Of a DNA stretch of 64,000 nucleotides, positions 18,938 through 28,154 are shown piece after piece. The first letter of the stretch is position 1; every line of letters starts with the position of its first letter. The notes beneath the pieces are model-generated. The model was given only the letters and a program-made list of their open reading frames with translations. It searched no databases and was not told the DNA's origin. This stretch comes from NCEH01 sp043195125. GTDB taxonomy: Bacteria > Pseudomonadota > Alphaproteobacteria > Rhizobiales > Xanthobacteraceae. The position numbers were made by a program, and so were the translations under genes. Location: assembly GCF_043195125.1 (NCBI RefSeq), contig NZ_JBAFWR010000003.1; one strand, written 5' to 3'.

Positions 18938-20395
18938 ATGTCGAGCATCGCGCCCCCCCTCCGCCACCTCCCCGCCACCGCCGTCGCCGACGTTCTGGAG
19001 CGGATCGCCGCTCGCATCGGCGCGCGCTATGTGGTGCCGCCGGGCGCCGAGGCGGCGCCCTATCTGGTGGAGACGCGCGGCCTGTTCCAGGGCGAGGCGC
19101 CCGCCGTGCTGCGGCCGGGAACGGCGGAGGAAGTCGCCTTCTGCGTCGCCCAATGCGCCGAGGCCGGCCTGCCGCTGGTGGCGCAGGGCGGCAATACCGG
19201 GGTCGTGGGCGGGCAGACGCCGTTCGGCGAAATGCTCATCTCCCTCACCCGGCTCGACCGCATCCGCGACATCGATCCGACCGATCTGACCGCCACGGTG
19301 GAAGCCGGCTGCACGCTCCACGCGGTACAGGAGGCGGCGCGGGCGGCGGACTGCCTGTTTCCTCTCTCCATCGCGTCGGAAGGCACCTGCCGCATCGGCG
19401 GGAATCTCGCCACCAATGCCGGCGGCGTCGCGGTTCTGCGCTATGGCAACATGCGGGAGCTGACGCTGGGCCTGGAAGTGGTGCTGCCGGACGGGCGCCT
19501 GTGGAACGGGCTGTCCCGCCTGCGCAAGGACAACACCGGCTACGACCTGCGCGACCTGTTCATCGGCTCGGAAGGCACGCTCGGCATTATCACCGCCGCG
19601 ACCTTGCGCCTGTTCCCGCCCGCGCGCCAGCGCTCCACCGCCTTCATCGGCCTGCCGAGCGTGGAAGCCGCGCTCGCCCTGTTCCGCCGCATGCGCGCGG
19701 TGGCGGGCGACAGCCTCACGGGGTTCGAGCTTCTGTCCGATTATTGCATCGAGACCGTGCTGAAACACATTCCCGGCACGGTGCGCCCACTCGGCGAGCG
19801 CCACGCCTATTACGTGCTGGCGGAACTGACCTCCACGCGTCTGGTGGACGATCTCGCCGCCCTCGCCGAGGGGATCCTCGAACAGGCAATGGAGGTCGGC
19901 GAGATCGCGGACGCGGTGATCGCCGCGAGCGAGACGCAGGCGACGGCGCTCTGGAAGCTGCGCGAAACCCTCCCCGAGGCCCAGAAGTTCGAGGGCGGCT
20001 CCATCAAGCACGATGTCTCGGTGCCGGTGTCGCGCGTGCCCGAATTCTACATCGAGGCAAGCCGGCTGTGCGAAGCCCATATGCCGGGGGTGCGGGTGTG
20101 CGGCTTCGGCCACATGGGCGACGGCAACATCCATTTCAACCTGAGCCAGCCGGTGGGCATGGACAAGGCGGACTTCATCGCCGAATGGGAGGCATTCAAC
20201 CGCCTCGTCCACGATCTCGTCGCCGCGCTCGGCGGCTCGATCTCGGCCGAACACGGCATCGGCCTGCTCAAGCGCGAGGAACTGCGCCTCTATAAGGACC
20301 CGATTGCGCTGGAGATGATGGCTGCGGTGAAGCGCGCCATCGACCCCGCCGGCCTGCTGAACCCCGGCAAGGTGCTGATGCCCGGCGCGAACTGA
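18938..20395 (+). CDS. FAD-linked 2-hydroxyacid dehydrogenase (GlcD/D2HGDH-like)
   Basis: A 485-residue flavoprotein of the VAO/PCMH family. The N-terminal FAD_binding_4 domain has VAQGGNTGVVGGQTP (pyrophosphate binding) and SEGTCRIGGNLATNAGGVAVLRYG. The C-terminal FAD oxidase domain has the metal-binding type motif CGFGHMGDGNIHFN and the terminal SISAEHGIGLLKR. These features fit D-2-hydroxyglutarate or D-lactate dehydrogenases, which oxidise D-2-hydroxyacids and pass electrons to the respiratory chain or ETF. No glcEF partners follow, arguing for a single-subunit D-2-hydroxyglutarate or D-lactate type enzyme. It converges on the MFS gene. Confidence 0.88.
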   Translation: MSSIAPPLRHLPATAVADVLERIAARIGARYVVPPGAEAAPYLVETRGLFQGEAPAVLRPGTAEEVAFCVAQCAEAGLPLVAQGGNTGVVGGQTPFGEMLISLTRLDRIRDIDPTDLTATVEAGCTLHAVQEAARAADCLFPLSIASEGTCRIGGNLATNAGGVAVLRYGNMRELTLGLEVVLPDGRLWNGLSRLRKDNTGYDLRDLFIGSEGTLGIITAATLRLFPPARQRSTAFIGLPSVEAALALFRRMRAVAGDSLTGFELLSDYCIETVLKHIPGTVRPLGERHAYYVLAELTSTRLVDDLAALAEGILEQAMEVGEIADAVIAASETQATALWKLRETLPEAQKFEGGSIKHDVSVPVSRVPEFYIEASRLCEAHMPGVRVCGFGHMGDGNIHFNLSQPVGMDKADFIAEWEAFNRLVHDLVAALGGSISAEHGIGLLKREELRLYKDPIALEMMAAVKRAIDPAGLLNPGKVLMPGAN

Positions 20396-20428
20396 AGCCG
20401 ACCTTCGACCCCCGCCGCGCGGTAGCGT

Positions 20429-21652
20429 TCACGCGGCGCGCGGCGCGCCCTTGCGCTTCACCCCGACCACGGTGACCACGGCGAGCGCCAGCGGGATTGC
20501 GGCGGCCATGAACACCACATGGTTCAAGTGGTGATCCAGCAGCATGCCATAGACCACGGGCCCGATCAGCGAGCCGATGTCGTAGCCGGAATAGACCACG
20601 CCGAACACCTTGCCAGTCGAGCCTGCGGCGGCGGCGCGGCGCACCAGCACGTCGCGCGAGGGCATGGTGACGCCCACCGACGCTCCGATCAGCGTCAGCA
20701 AGCCGACGGCGGCGGCCGGTCCGTAGGCCACGAAGCCGAGCAGCAGGCACATCAGCGCCGCCACCGAAAGGCCGACCATCGCCACCACATGATGGCGCGT
20801 GATGCGGTCGGCCAGCCATCCGCCGGCCGCGACGCCCGCCGCCTGGCCGATCTGATAGGCGGTGACCGCGAAGGCGGCGATGCCGGCGGAGACGCCGAAC
20901 CCTTCCTGAAAGGCGGTGATCGAGAAATTCTGCACGCCCACCAGCGACATGGCGGACAGGAGGAAATAGAGGAAGGCGAGCAGCACCACCGGCGTCATCA
21001 AGATGTGCATGAAGCTCGGCGCCGGTCCGCCGGGATGCTCCGCCCGACGCTCCGCATGGGAGGGGGTACGCAGCACGGCGCGGCTGCACATGAGGCCGAC
21101 GGCGACGCACAGGCACGCGACGCCGAGGATGATCAGCGCCGCCCGCCATCCATAGAGCAGCGCCAGCCCGCCCGAGACGATGGGCGAGAGGGCAAAGCCG
21201 ATATTGCCGAAGATCACATGGGCGGCGAACGCGCGCCCGAGCCGCTTGCCGCCCACCCGGTGGCTGAGGATCGACAGGTCGGCCGGGTGATAGACGCTAT
21301 TGCCGAGGCCGGCCAGCATGGCCAGCGGCAGCATGGCGACATAGCTCGGCGCGGCACCGAGCGCGGCGATGGAGGCCGATTGCAGCACGATGCCGCACAG
21401 CAGCAGCCGGTCCGCGCCGAAGCGGTCCACCAGCACCCCGGCGAGCACCTGGCCCGCGCCCGAGAACAGATAGAAGATCGAGAGGATGAGGCCGAGCTCG
21501 GTGAACGACACGCCGAGATCGTCGCGCATCACAAGAAACAGCGGCGCAAGGGCGAGTTGGAGGATGTGGCTCACGAAGTGCGCGGCGCCCACGGCGCTGA
21601 TGGTGGCAACTTCGCTCCGGGTGATGCGGCCGGGTTCCATGGTCGTGTGCAC
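20429..21652 (-). CDS. MFS transporter
   Basis: A 407-residue major facilitator protein with about 12 hydrophobic segments and the loop 2-3 signature GVLVDRFGADRLLL; the second-half equivalent GGWLADRITRHHV is also present. The start is taken as GTG 21652 because GAGGAG lies eight bases upstream; an ATG four codons later has no SD. Sequence gives no clear substrate. It lies 63 nt downstream of the SpoIIE-type phosphatase on the same strand and may be the last gene of that operon, which would link a second MFS protein to the partner-switching locus. Confidence 0.9.
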   Translation of the reverse strand: MHTTMEPGRITRSEVATISAVGAAHFVSHILQLALAPLFLVMRDDLGVSFTELGLILSIFYLFSGAGQVLAGVLVDRFGADRLLLCGIVLQSASIAALGAAPSYVAMLPLAMLAGLGNSVYHPADLSILSHRVGGKRLGRAFAAHVIFGNIGFALSPIVSGGLALLYGWRAALIILGVACLCVAVGLMCSRAVLRTPSHAERRAEHPGGPAPSFMHILMTPVVLLAFLYFLLSAMSLVGVQNFSITAFQEGFGVSAGIAAFAVTAYQIGQAAGVAAGGWLADRITRHHVVAMVGLSVAALMCLLLGFVAYGPAAAVGLLTLIGASVGVTMPSRDVLVRRAAAAGSTGKVFGVVYSGYDIGSLIGPVVYGMLLDHHLNHVVFMAAAIPLALAVVTVVGVKRKGAPRAA

Positions 21653-21715
21653 GGCGTCTCTCCTCGGCCCGCTCTTGAAGGGACGGGCTCTTCTTTTCCG
21701 GGCGCGTGCGTCCGG

Positions 21716-23764
21716 TCAGTACACTGCGCGTGACCCGCTGCCGCCGAAATAGCGCAGCGTCAGGCAGGTGATGTCGTCGGCCTGCGGGGCGCCGCGCTCG
21801 AACTCATGGATCGAAGCGAGCACACGCTCGGCCAGTTCCGGCACATGGCCGGTATTTACTCCACGGGAGAGCAAGCTTTCCAGCCGGCCCTCGCCATAGG
21901 GCTCGTCGTCGATGTCGAACGCTTCCGTCACCCCGTCGGTGAACAGGAACAGGGTGTCGCCCGGCGCGAGCTGCATCTCGTGCTCGACATAGACGAAGCC
22001 CTCCAGCACCGCCACCGCCATGCCCGCTGTGCTCGGCAAGGTGGAGAGCGCCCCGTCGCGGGTGATGCGATAGGGCAAATTGTGGCCGGCGTTGACGAAG
22101 CTCAGCCGCCCGGTCTCCAGGTCCAGCACCCCGTAGAACAGGGTCACGAACAGCATCTGCTCGTTTTCCACCGCCAGCAGATCGTTGAGGCGGCGCACGC
22201 AGCCGGCTGGCGAGCGCTCGAACAGCGCGGTGGAGCGCAGCAGGGTGCGCGAGATGGCCATGAACAGGGCGGCCGGCACGCCCTTGCCCGAAACGTCTGC
22301 GACCACGAAGCCGAGGGTGGATTTGTCGATCAGGAAATAATCGTAGAAGTCGCCGCCCACCTCGCGCGCCGGGGTCATGCTGCCGTCCACGGTGACGCGG
22401 GGATCGGGCGAGAATTCCTTCGGCAGGATGGCGAGCTGGACCTGGCGGGCGATTTCCAGCTCCTGCTGGAGCCCGGCAAGCTTGGTCTTGGTGATGAGGG
22501 CTTCGCGCAGTTCGACCACCATCGCGGAGAGGCGAGTGTATTGCTCCACGATGCGGCGGGAGAGATCATGCAGCACCCGCGCCACGCGGCGCAGCTCGTC
22601 GTCATTCTCCTGCTGCTCGCCGGACTGGAGCAGCGCCAGCACCTCCTCGCGGTCGCTGGCATCCAGCGCGTCGGCGAGGGCTTTCAGCTCGCGCGAAATG
22701 ACCGTTTCCTGGCGACGGCGGACGCGGTCGCGCTGGCGCCGGCTTTCGGCGAGCGCCTGCACGTTTCCGCGCAGCCCGACCACCGCTTCCGCGATGCGGC
22801 CGATCTCGTCCTTGCCGGTGCGCTCCAGCGTCACCGAGGTATCGCCGCGCGACAGCGCCTGGAGCACGTCGATGGCGTCCTCCAGCGGCCGGAAGGAGTA
22901 CCACAGGAAGCCGTTCACCCCGATCACGCCGATGACCAGCAGAACGATGCCGGCGCCGATCGCCCAGCTGCGGAGCATGCTCTGGGCGGCCCAGACGGCG
23001 GTGGTGTCTTTCAGCGAGACGAGACCGCCGATGATGCCGCCATTGATGTCTTCGACCGGCACGTTGACCACGGAATAGGTCAGCGGATCGAGAACGATCC
23101 GCTCGTACAGTGCCTGACGCGGCGCGATCTCCGGCGCGGCCCGCTCCCAGAGCGCGGCATCGGTGGTCGCGGCGATGCGGTCGCGCAATGTCAGCAAGGT
23201 CGCCGCCGACTGGGTGCTGGTGGCGAAACGCTGCACGGCCGAAGAGACGTCGCGCCCGAGCACGACCACCGCGCGGCCGGCGCCCTGCAGGGTGATCATG
23301 CGCGTCGCCACGACCATGATCTGATCGGCGGCGATCGACCGCAGGCCGCCGATGCGCTCGCCGGCTTGCGCGCGATCCAGGCTACCCGCGTCAAGAATGC
23401 TGCGCCCGACCGCGAGCCCGGCGGAGAACAGGATTTCGCGATCCGCCGCCACCACTTCGAAGCCGAGGCCGGAATCCGCATCGATCCCGAGATCCGCCAG
23501 CGCGGCGAGGATGCCCGCCCGGTCGTTCAGCGCCAACGCGACCCGCACCGGGCTCGAATCAACGATGCGGCCGAGCCGCTGGTCGAGTTCGGCCACCTGC
23601 ACGGTGACGATCTCCCGCCAGAGCGAGGACTGGCCGGAAATGGCGATGTCCGAGGTGCGGGCCTCCTCCAGCCGGTCGCGCAACAGGCTGGCGCCCCAGA
23701 AGGTGGCCATCAGCGCCAGGAAGCCCAGCGCGACGATCAGCGTGATGCGGGTGCGCAGAAGCAT
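21716..23764 (-). CDS. Membrane SpoIIE-type PP2C phosphatase with sensor and HAMP domains
   Basis: A 682-residue protein. One N-terminal membrane helix (about 7-25) precedes a periplasmic domain of about 240 residues that resembles a Cache-like sensor. A second membrane helix (IGAGIVLLVIGVIGVNGFLW) follows, then HAMP (KDEIGRIAEAV), a coiled coil (about 340-440), and a PP2C/SpoIIE domain. Metal-binding landmarks of the latter are visible: VGGDFYDYF, VVADVSGKGVPAALFMA, FVNAGHN, FLFTDGVTEA and DDITCLTLRY. Such phosphatases dephosphorylate STAS antagonists to start partner switching. The RsbW-like kinase and STAS protein encoded at 29909 and 32015 are obvious candidates for its pathway. Its ATG overlaps the stop of the upstream membrane gene. 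Confidence 0.93.
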   Translation of the reverse strand: MLLRTRITLIVALGFLALMATFWGASLLRDRLEEARTSDIAISGQSSLWREIVTVQVAELDQRLGRIVDSSPVRVALALNDRAGILAALADLGIDADSGLGFEVVAADREILFSAGLAVGRSILDAGSLDRAQAGERIGGLRSIAADQIMVVATRMITLQGAGRAVVVLGRDVSSAVQRFATSTQSAATLLTLRDRIAATTDAALWERAAPEIAPRQALYERIVLDPLTYSVVNVPVEDINGGIIGGLVSLKDTTAVWAAQSMLRSWAIGAGIVLLVIGVIGVNGFLWYSFRPLEDAIDVLQALSRGDTSVTLERTGKDEIGRIAEAVVGLRGNVQALAESRRQRDRVRRRQETVISRELKALADALDASDREEVLALLQSGEQQENDDELRRVARVLHDLSRRIVEQYTRLSAMVVELREALITKTKLAGLQQELEIARQVQLAILPKEFSPDPRVTVDGSMTPAREVGGDFYDYFLIDKSTLGFVVADVSGKGVPAALFMAISRTLLRSTALFERSPAGCVRRLNDLLAVENEQMLFVTLFYGVLDLETGRLSFVNAGHNLPYRITRDGALSTLPSTAGMAVAVLEGFVYVEHEMQLAPGDTLFLFTDGVTEAFDIDDEPYGEGRLESLLSRGVNTGHVPELAERVLASIHEFERGAPQADDITCLTLRYFGGSGSRAVY

Positions 23765-24594
23765 CAGGAACCGCGCCCCACCTTGGCGGACGACGACGGA
23801 TTGCGCGGCATCGCCTCACGGCGGATGCGCTCGACATCGGCCCGCAGCGCGCCTTCGAAATCCACTGCCAGCAACTCCTCGGCATAGGCCTGCAAGGCCA
23901 GCCATTTGTCCGCCACCCGATGCACCCCGGAGCTGGTGGCCCGATAGGCGCGGGCGATCGCCCCCTGCCCCAGGCGCGCGCCACCCGGCCCGCTGTCGAG
24001 TTCGCCATCGGCATTGCGGGCGAGCACGGTGGCGAGGCGGATGCGGCTTGTGGCCAGCGACGAGCCGGCGAAGAAAGCGCCGGCGACGCCGGCGATGGCG
24101 CTGCACGCGAGGACGGCGAGCGCGAGCGGCAGGTGGGAGGCGGCCAGGGCCGTGCTGAGCGTGGCGGGCGCCGTGGTCACGTCCACCTGCCCGACCTGGA
24201 TCGTATCCACCTGGATCGGCACCGAAACGGTCTCCCCGCCGGGGCTGGGGCCGATGGCGAAGCGCGCTTCGCGCCCGTCCGGCCCGCGCAGCACGATGCG
24301 GGTGATTCCCGGGGTCTGCGCCATAGTATCGGAAAGATAAGCCTCGACGCCGGGAAGCAACTTGAGCGGAATGCCGAAGCGGGCCGCCTTTTCGAACTGC
24401 AGCGCGAGGGCGCGGGCAACCGAGGTGCCGATCACGTTGGCGTCGCGCCGCGCCGTCTCCTCGACCTTCTGCTTGAAGCCGTTGAACATCAGCACCCCGG
24501 CCCCACCGCCGAGGACCAAGGTGAGCAGAAACACGAACACGCCCACCAGGAGGCGATCACGCACCTTGCCCATGCGTTGCGATTCAATGGGCAT
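23764..24594 (-). CDS. Two-TM sensor-like membrane protein (module A)
   Basis: About 276 residues; start ATG 24594 is preceded by GGGGG and overlaps the upstream gene by 11 nt. Hydrophobic segments at about 15-35 and 165-190 flank an extracytoplasmic domain of about 130 residues with FGIPLKLLPGVEAYLSD and ITRIVLRGPDG. This pattern is echoed in the three neighbouring membrane proteins. The cytoplasmic tail of about 85 residues is helical, with a HAMP-like start, and has no enzymatic domain. I do not recognise a named family. Translation is coupled to the SpoIIE-type phosphatase downstream (TGATG overlap), so it is likely a sensory or scaffold partner of that enzyme. Confidence 0.75.
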   Translation of the reverse strand: MPIESQRMGKVRDRLLVGVFVFLLTLVLGGGAGVLMFNGFKQKVEETARRDANVIGTSVARALALQFEKAARFGIPLKLLPGVEAYLSDTMAQTPGITRIVLRGPDGREARFAIGPSPGGETVSVPIQVDTIQVGQVDVTTAPATLSTALAASHLPLALAVLACSAIAGVAGAFFAGSSLATSRIRLATVLARNADGELDSGPGGARLGQGAIARAYRATSSGVHRVADKWLALQAYAEELLAVDFEGALRADVERIRREAMPRNPSSSAKVGRGS

Positions 24595-25330
24595 CGTCGA
24601 GCGCCCCCAGTTGCGCCAGTCCCCGCTCGATTCTCTGCTCGCTCTTGGTCCAGGTCTCCTTCGCCTCGAACGCCAGCAGCTCCAGCCCCTGGCTCGGCGC
24701 ACCCCCACCCGCCTCGCCGCGCAGCACCCGCGCGGCACGGTCGAAGCCGCGGGTGACCGCATAGACGAAGGCGAGCGCGGAGAGGATCGACAGGGCCACC
24801 GCGCCCGAGGCCAGGCTGGCGGTGCGCGTCAGCAGATCGAAATGCAGTGCATCGCCACGGGCCTGCCGCGACCTGTCCGATACGATGATGGCGATGCCAC
24901 CGGCGAGGCCGAGGTCGTTCTCGAAGCGGGTTCCGAACACCGTTTCGCCCCGCGTCACCGTGTGCCAGATGCCGTCGCCCTGCAGCTTGTCCGTCCAGAT
25001 CTCGGTGACGCTCTCGCCCACGGAGCCACGGTCGGTGCTGTAAACCGATTTGCCGGCTGCATTGAAGATGTCGATCGCGAGCACGGACGAATCACTGGCC
25101 TTCTCGCGCTCGATCCGAGACTGAAGCGGCGAAATCTGGTCCAGTGCGAGACCAATGGAAAGATTTGCCTCGGTCGTGCTGCGCAAAGCGCCGAGGAGCC
25201 GTGAAACGCGGGCCTCCTCGATTTCCGCATTCACCCGTTCGCCGGCAAGGAAAGCTCCTGCGGCCACCGCCGCGATGGTCAGCAGCACCGAGAAAACCAC
25301 AACCAATACAAGGCGGCTGACGAATGGCAT
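24584..25330 (-). CDS. Two-TM sensor-like membrane protein (module B)
   Basis: A 248-residue protein; the first gene of the minus-strand operon leading to the SpoIIE phosphatase. TM1 is at about 5-28 and TM2 at about 173-193, with an extracytoplasmic domain between them containing IGLALDQISPLQSRIE and VLAIDIFNAAGKSVYSTDRGSVG, the last resembling the strand-turn-strand of Cache/PAS-like sensors. The short cytoplasmic tail (about 50 residues) lacks an output domain. No SD is obvious before ATG 25330, so the start is tentative. It looks paralogous to modules A, C and D. Function inferred only from topology and context. Confidence 0.75.
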   Translation of the reverse strand: MPFVSRLVLVVVFSVLLTIAAVAAGAFLAGERVNAEIEEARVSRLLGALRSTTEANLSIGLALDQISPLQSRIEREKASDSSVLAIDIFNAAGKSVYSTDRGSVGESVTEIWTDKLQGDGIWHTVTRGETVFGTRFENDLGLAGGIAIIVSDRSRQARGDALHFDLLTRTASLASGAVALSILSALAFVYAVTRGFDRAARVLRGEAGGGAPSQGLELLAFEAKETWTKSEQRIERGLAQLGALDDAH

Positions 25331-25488
25331 GAAAAAATGCTTATGCGCTGGAGACGGCGGACGTTAGCCGCCCCGGCGGCTTCAAACCAGACCTAAACTG
25401 CATCGGCGCTCAAAAAGCTTTGCGGCGAAGGCTCTTCCCTTCCCCCGCCCGCCCTGACAGAGTGCAAGCGCTTTGCGGGATTGCACAA

Positions 25489-26166
25489 ATGATCCGAACC
25501 ACCCTGGGCCTTATCGCACTGTTCGCGATGATCGCCGCGGCCTGCGTCGCGTTCGGTGCATATTTCTCCTACGTCACTCTGCAAAACGCGCATAGGGGTG
25601 CCATCGAGGCGCGATTCAGCATTACCGCAGAGCGCATTGCCACCACCGCCCAGTTCGCCGCCAGCCTGGGAATCGCGTTGCCGGCTCAGACGACCTTGTC
25701 CGAACTGGTGGCGCGCGAGGCCCGGCTCGACCCGGCGGTGGATTCCATCGATGTCGTGGACGATCGCGGAATGGTGCTGTTCAGCAGCGCGTCCGCCCGC
25801 GTCGGCGCCCCGGCCGGCCCCCTGCCCCATGCGGTGGGACGACGCATCGAGAACGACCTTGCCGCCGCCATCGGGCGCGTGGTGGTGCGCTACGATCCCG
25901 CATCCATGGATGCCGGCGCGCGGGCGCTCGCGGATGATCTGAGGACCATCGCCATTCCCACTTTGATCGGCGCCGCCCTGGCCACCATCGCCATCGGCAT
26001 CCTGCTCGCCGCGGATCTGAAGCGCGCGGCGCGCCGCGCGGCGGAGCCCGAGAAATGGCCCCCCGCCGCCCGCACCGCGCTCGCCGCCGCGCAGTCGGTG
26101 CACGCCAGCGTCACGCGGGGCGGCTCCCCCGACCCCGGCGCCACAACGGAGACCGCGCGCTCATGA
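25489..26166 (+). CDS. Two-TM sensor-like membrane protein (module C)
   Basis: A 225-residue protein starting at ATG 25489. TM1 at about 2-25, TM2 at about 155-180; between them the extracytoplasmic segment reads LGIALPAQTTLSELVAREAR then VDSIDVVDDRGMVLFSSASARVG, closely paralleling module B (GLALDQISPL..., IDIFNAAGKSVYSTDRGSVG). The cytoplasmic end is only about 45 residues and has no catalytic motif. It is the first gene of the plus-strand operon and overlaps the sensor-MFS gene by four bases (ATGA). It faces module B across a 158-bp shared promoter region. Confidence 0.75.
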   Translation: MIRTTLGLIALFAMIAAACVAFGAYFSYVTLQNAHRGAIEARFSITAERIATTAQFAASLGIALPAQTTLSELVAREARLDPAVDSIDVVDDRGMVLFSSASARVGAPAGPLPHAVGRRIENDLAAAIGRVVVRYDPASMDAGARALADDLRTIAIPTLIGAALATIAIGILLAADLKRAARRAAEPEKWPPAARTALAAAQSVHASVTRGGSPDPGATTETARS

Positions 26167-28154
26167 TCGGCTTGCGTGCAGGCATCTCGCTCGCCATCGC
26201 GGTCATTCTCTGCGCCGCCCTGGCGGTGATCGGCTGGGCTGCCGGGCGCGCGGCGGAGCGCACCATCGTGCCGGCCATTTCCGCCAAGGCGGAATCGGTG
26301 GGCCGCTCGGCTGCGGCGCTGGTGGAAAACGCCGTGCAGGCGGGCATACCGCTCGACCAATTGGTGGGGGTCCGCGACTATTTCGACGATCTGCGGGCCG
26401 CCAACGATGAGCTGGCGCAGATCCGCATGCTGACCACCTTCGGCGCGGTGCTCACCCAATCGGGGGCGGCGAGCCTGCCGCCCGACACCCCCATCGTCTA
26501 TTCCTCGGTCTCGGCGCGCAGCGGCGCCCCCCTCGCCACCATCGCCATCGCCATCGATACCAGCGTCATCTCCGCCCAGGTCAGCGCGGTGCTGGTGGAT
26601 GTCGCCTTCATCGGCATCGTGTCCCTGCTGGTGGCGCTCGAACTGGTGGCGCTGGTGGTCGGCACCAGCGGCGTCGAGGCGCTCGCCGCGCTGGAAGCGC
26701 GGATCCGCGCCCTCGCCAGCGGGCGCCTGTCCCAGCATGCCAGCGAAGATGCCGCGAAGCTCCCGCTCATCGCGCCCATCGACGCCCGCGTCGAGCAGGT
26801 GAACGCGATGCACCGGCAGGTGCGCGCCACCGCCGAGGAGAGCGGCGATGCGCACGCGCTCGCGGCCCTCGCCGAGGTGGAAACCCGCACCGGCCTCGGC
26901 TCCGTGCATCCGGGCGAGAACCATGCGGCGACCATCGTGCGGCCGGCGCTGTTCCTGTTCATGGTCGCGGAAGAACTCACCCGGCCCTTCCTGCCGCGCC
27001 TGGTGCAGGGGCTCGTGCCGCCCAAGCTGCCGTTCAGCCTGGACTTCGCCATGAGCCTGCCGATCGTCGTCTTCATGGCCGGTGTGGCGCTGTGCCAATT
27101 GCCGTTCGCCGTGGCCTCCGAGCGCCTGGGGCGCCGGTCCAGCTTCATGCTGGGCGCGCTCATCGCGGCGCTCGGCTATTGCGCCTCCGGCCTCACCGGC
27201 GATTATTGGCTGTTCCTCGGCACGCGCCTGCTGTCGGCCATCGGCTATGCGCTGGTTTTCGTCTCCGCCCAGGGACACGTCATCGACCATTCGCGACCGA
27301 GCGAACGCACCGCGGGCCTCGCGGTGTTCGTCAAGGCCATCATGGTGGCCGGGCTGTGCGGCCCGCCGATCGGCGGCGTCATCGCCGACCGGCTCGGCGG
27401 GCAGGCCGCCTTCCTGGTGTCGAGCGGCCTGGCCGTGATCGCCCTGGTGGTGGCCTTCTTCTCCCTGCCGCGATCCGAGCCGCGCCGCAGCAGCGCCGGT
27501 GTCGGCCTCTCGGAACTCGCCGCCGCCCTGAAGGCGCCGCGCCTCTCGGCGCTGCTGTTCGGCTGCGCGCTGCCGGCGAAATTCCTGCTGGTGGCGGTGT
27601 GCTTCTATCTCGTGCCGGTGGAATTGCAGCGCGAGGGCTATAGCGCCGCGGCGATCGGCCGGCTGCAGATGATCTATCCGATCCTCATGGTGGTGGCGGT
27701 GCCGGTGTTCGCCGCACTGGCCGAGCGGATGAATGCGCGCTCCGGCTTCGTGATCGCCGGCGGCCTCATCGCGGGCGGCGGCGCGCTGCTGCTGACGCTC
27801 GGCACCTCGCCGGTGCTGATCGCGCTGGTGCTGGCGCTGCTGGGCATCGGGCAGTCCATGTCCATCGCCCCACAATCCGCTCTGGTGGCGGACAGCGCCC
27901 GCCACGTGCCTGGCGGAAGCTCGGCCGGCGTGCTGGGGCTGTTCCGCCTGATCGAGCGCTCGGGCAATGCGGCGGGGCCGGCCGCGGCCGGCTTGCTGCT
28001 CGCCGCCATCGGATTTGCCGCGGCCACCGCCTCGATCGGCATAATGGTGGTGGCGGGAGCCCTCGCCTTCGCGCTATCTGGTCGCCATGCATCCGCCACC
28101 CCGACCGAGGCCGTGAACCGGCCCGAGGTCTCACCGGAAGGAACACCCCTGTGA
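26163..28154 (+). CDS. MFS transporter with an N-terminal sensor and HAMP-like module (module D fusion)
   Basis: A 663-residue protein, about 250 longer than a typical MFS. Residues 1-255 form a sensor unit: TM (about 5-25), an extracytoplasmic domain with AGIPLDQLVGVRDYFDD and TPIVYSSVSARSG like modules A-C, a second TM (about 140-168), and a HAMP-like helical linker (ALEARIRALASGRLSQHASE). From about 257 a complete 12-segment MFS follows, with SERLGRRSSFMLG in loop 2-3, IDHSRPSERTAGLAVFVKA, GGVIADRLGG and LAERMNARSGF. No frameshift or internal stop separates the halves. The fusion suggests transport and sensing are coupled. It overlaps both neighbours by four bases. The substrate is unknown. 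Confidence 0.85.
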   Translation: MIGLRAGISLAIAVILCAALAVIGWAAGRAAERTIVPAISAKAESVGRSAAALVENAVQAGIPLDQLVGVRDYFDDLRAANDELAQIRMLTTFGAVLTQSGAASLPPDTPIVYSSVSARSGAPLATIAIAIDTSVISAQVSAVLVDVAFIGIVSLLVALELVALVVGTSGVEALAALEARIRALASGRLSQHASEDAAKLPLIAPIDARVEQVNAMHRQVRATAEESGDAHALAALAEVETRTGLGSVHPGENHAATIVRPALFLFMVAEELTRPFLPRLVQGLVPPKLPFSLDFAMSLPIVVFMAGVALCQLPFAVASERLGRRSSFMLGALIAALGYCASGLTGDYWLFLGTRLLSAIGYALVFVSAQGHVIDHSRPSERTAGLAVFVKAIMVAGLCGPPIGGVIADRLGGQAAFLVSSGLAVIALVVAFFSLPRSEPRRSSAGVGLSELAAALKAPRLSALLFGCALPAKFLLVAVCFYLVPVELQREGYSAAAIGRLQMIYPILMVVAVPVFAALAERMNARSGFVIAGGLIAGGGALLLTLGTSPVLIALVLALLGIGQSMSIAPQSALVADSARHVPGGSSAGVLGLFRLIERSGNAAGPAAAGLLLAAIGFAAATASIGIMVVAGALAFALSGRHASATPTEAVNRPEVSPEGTPL

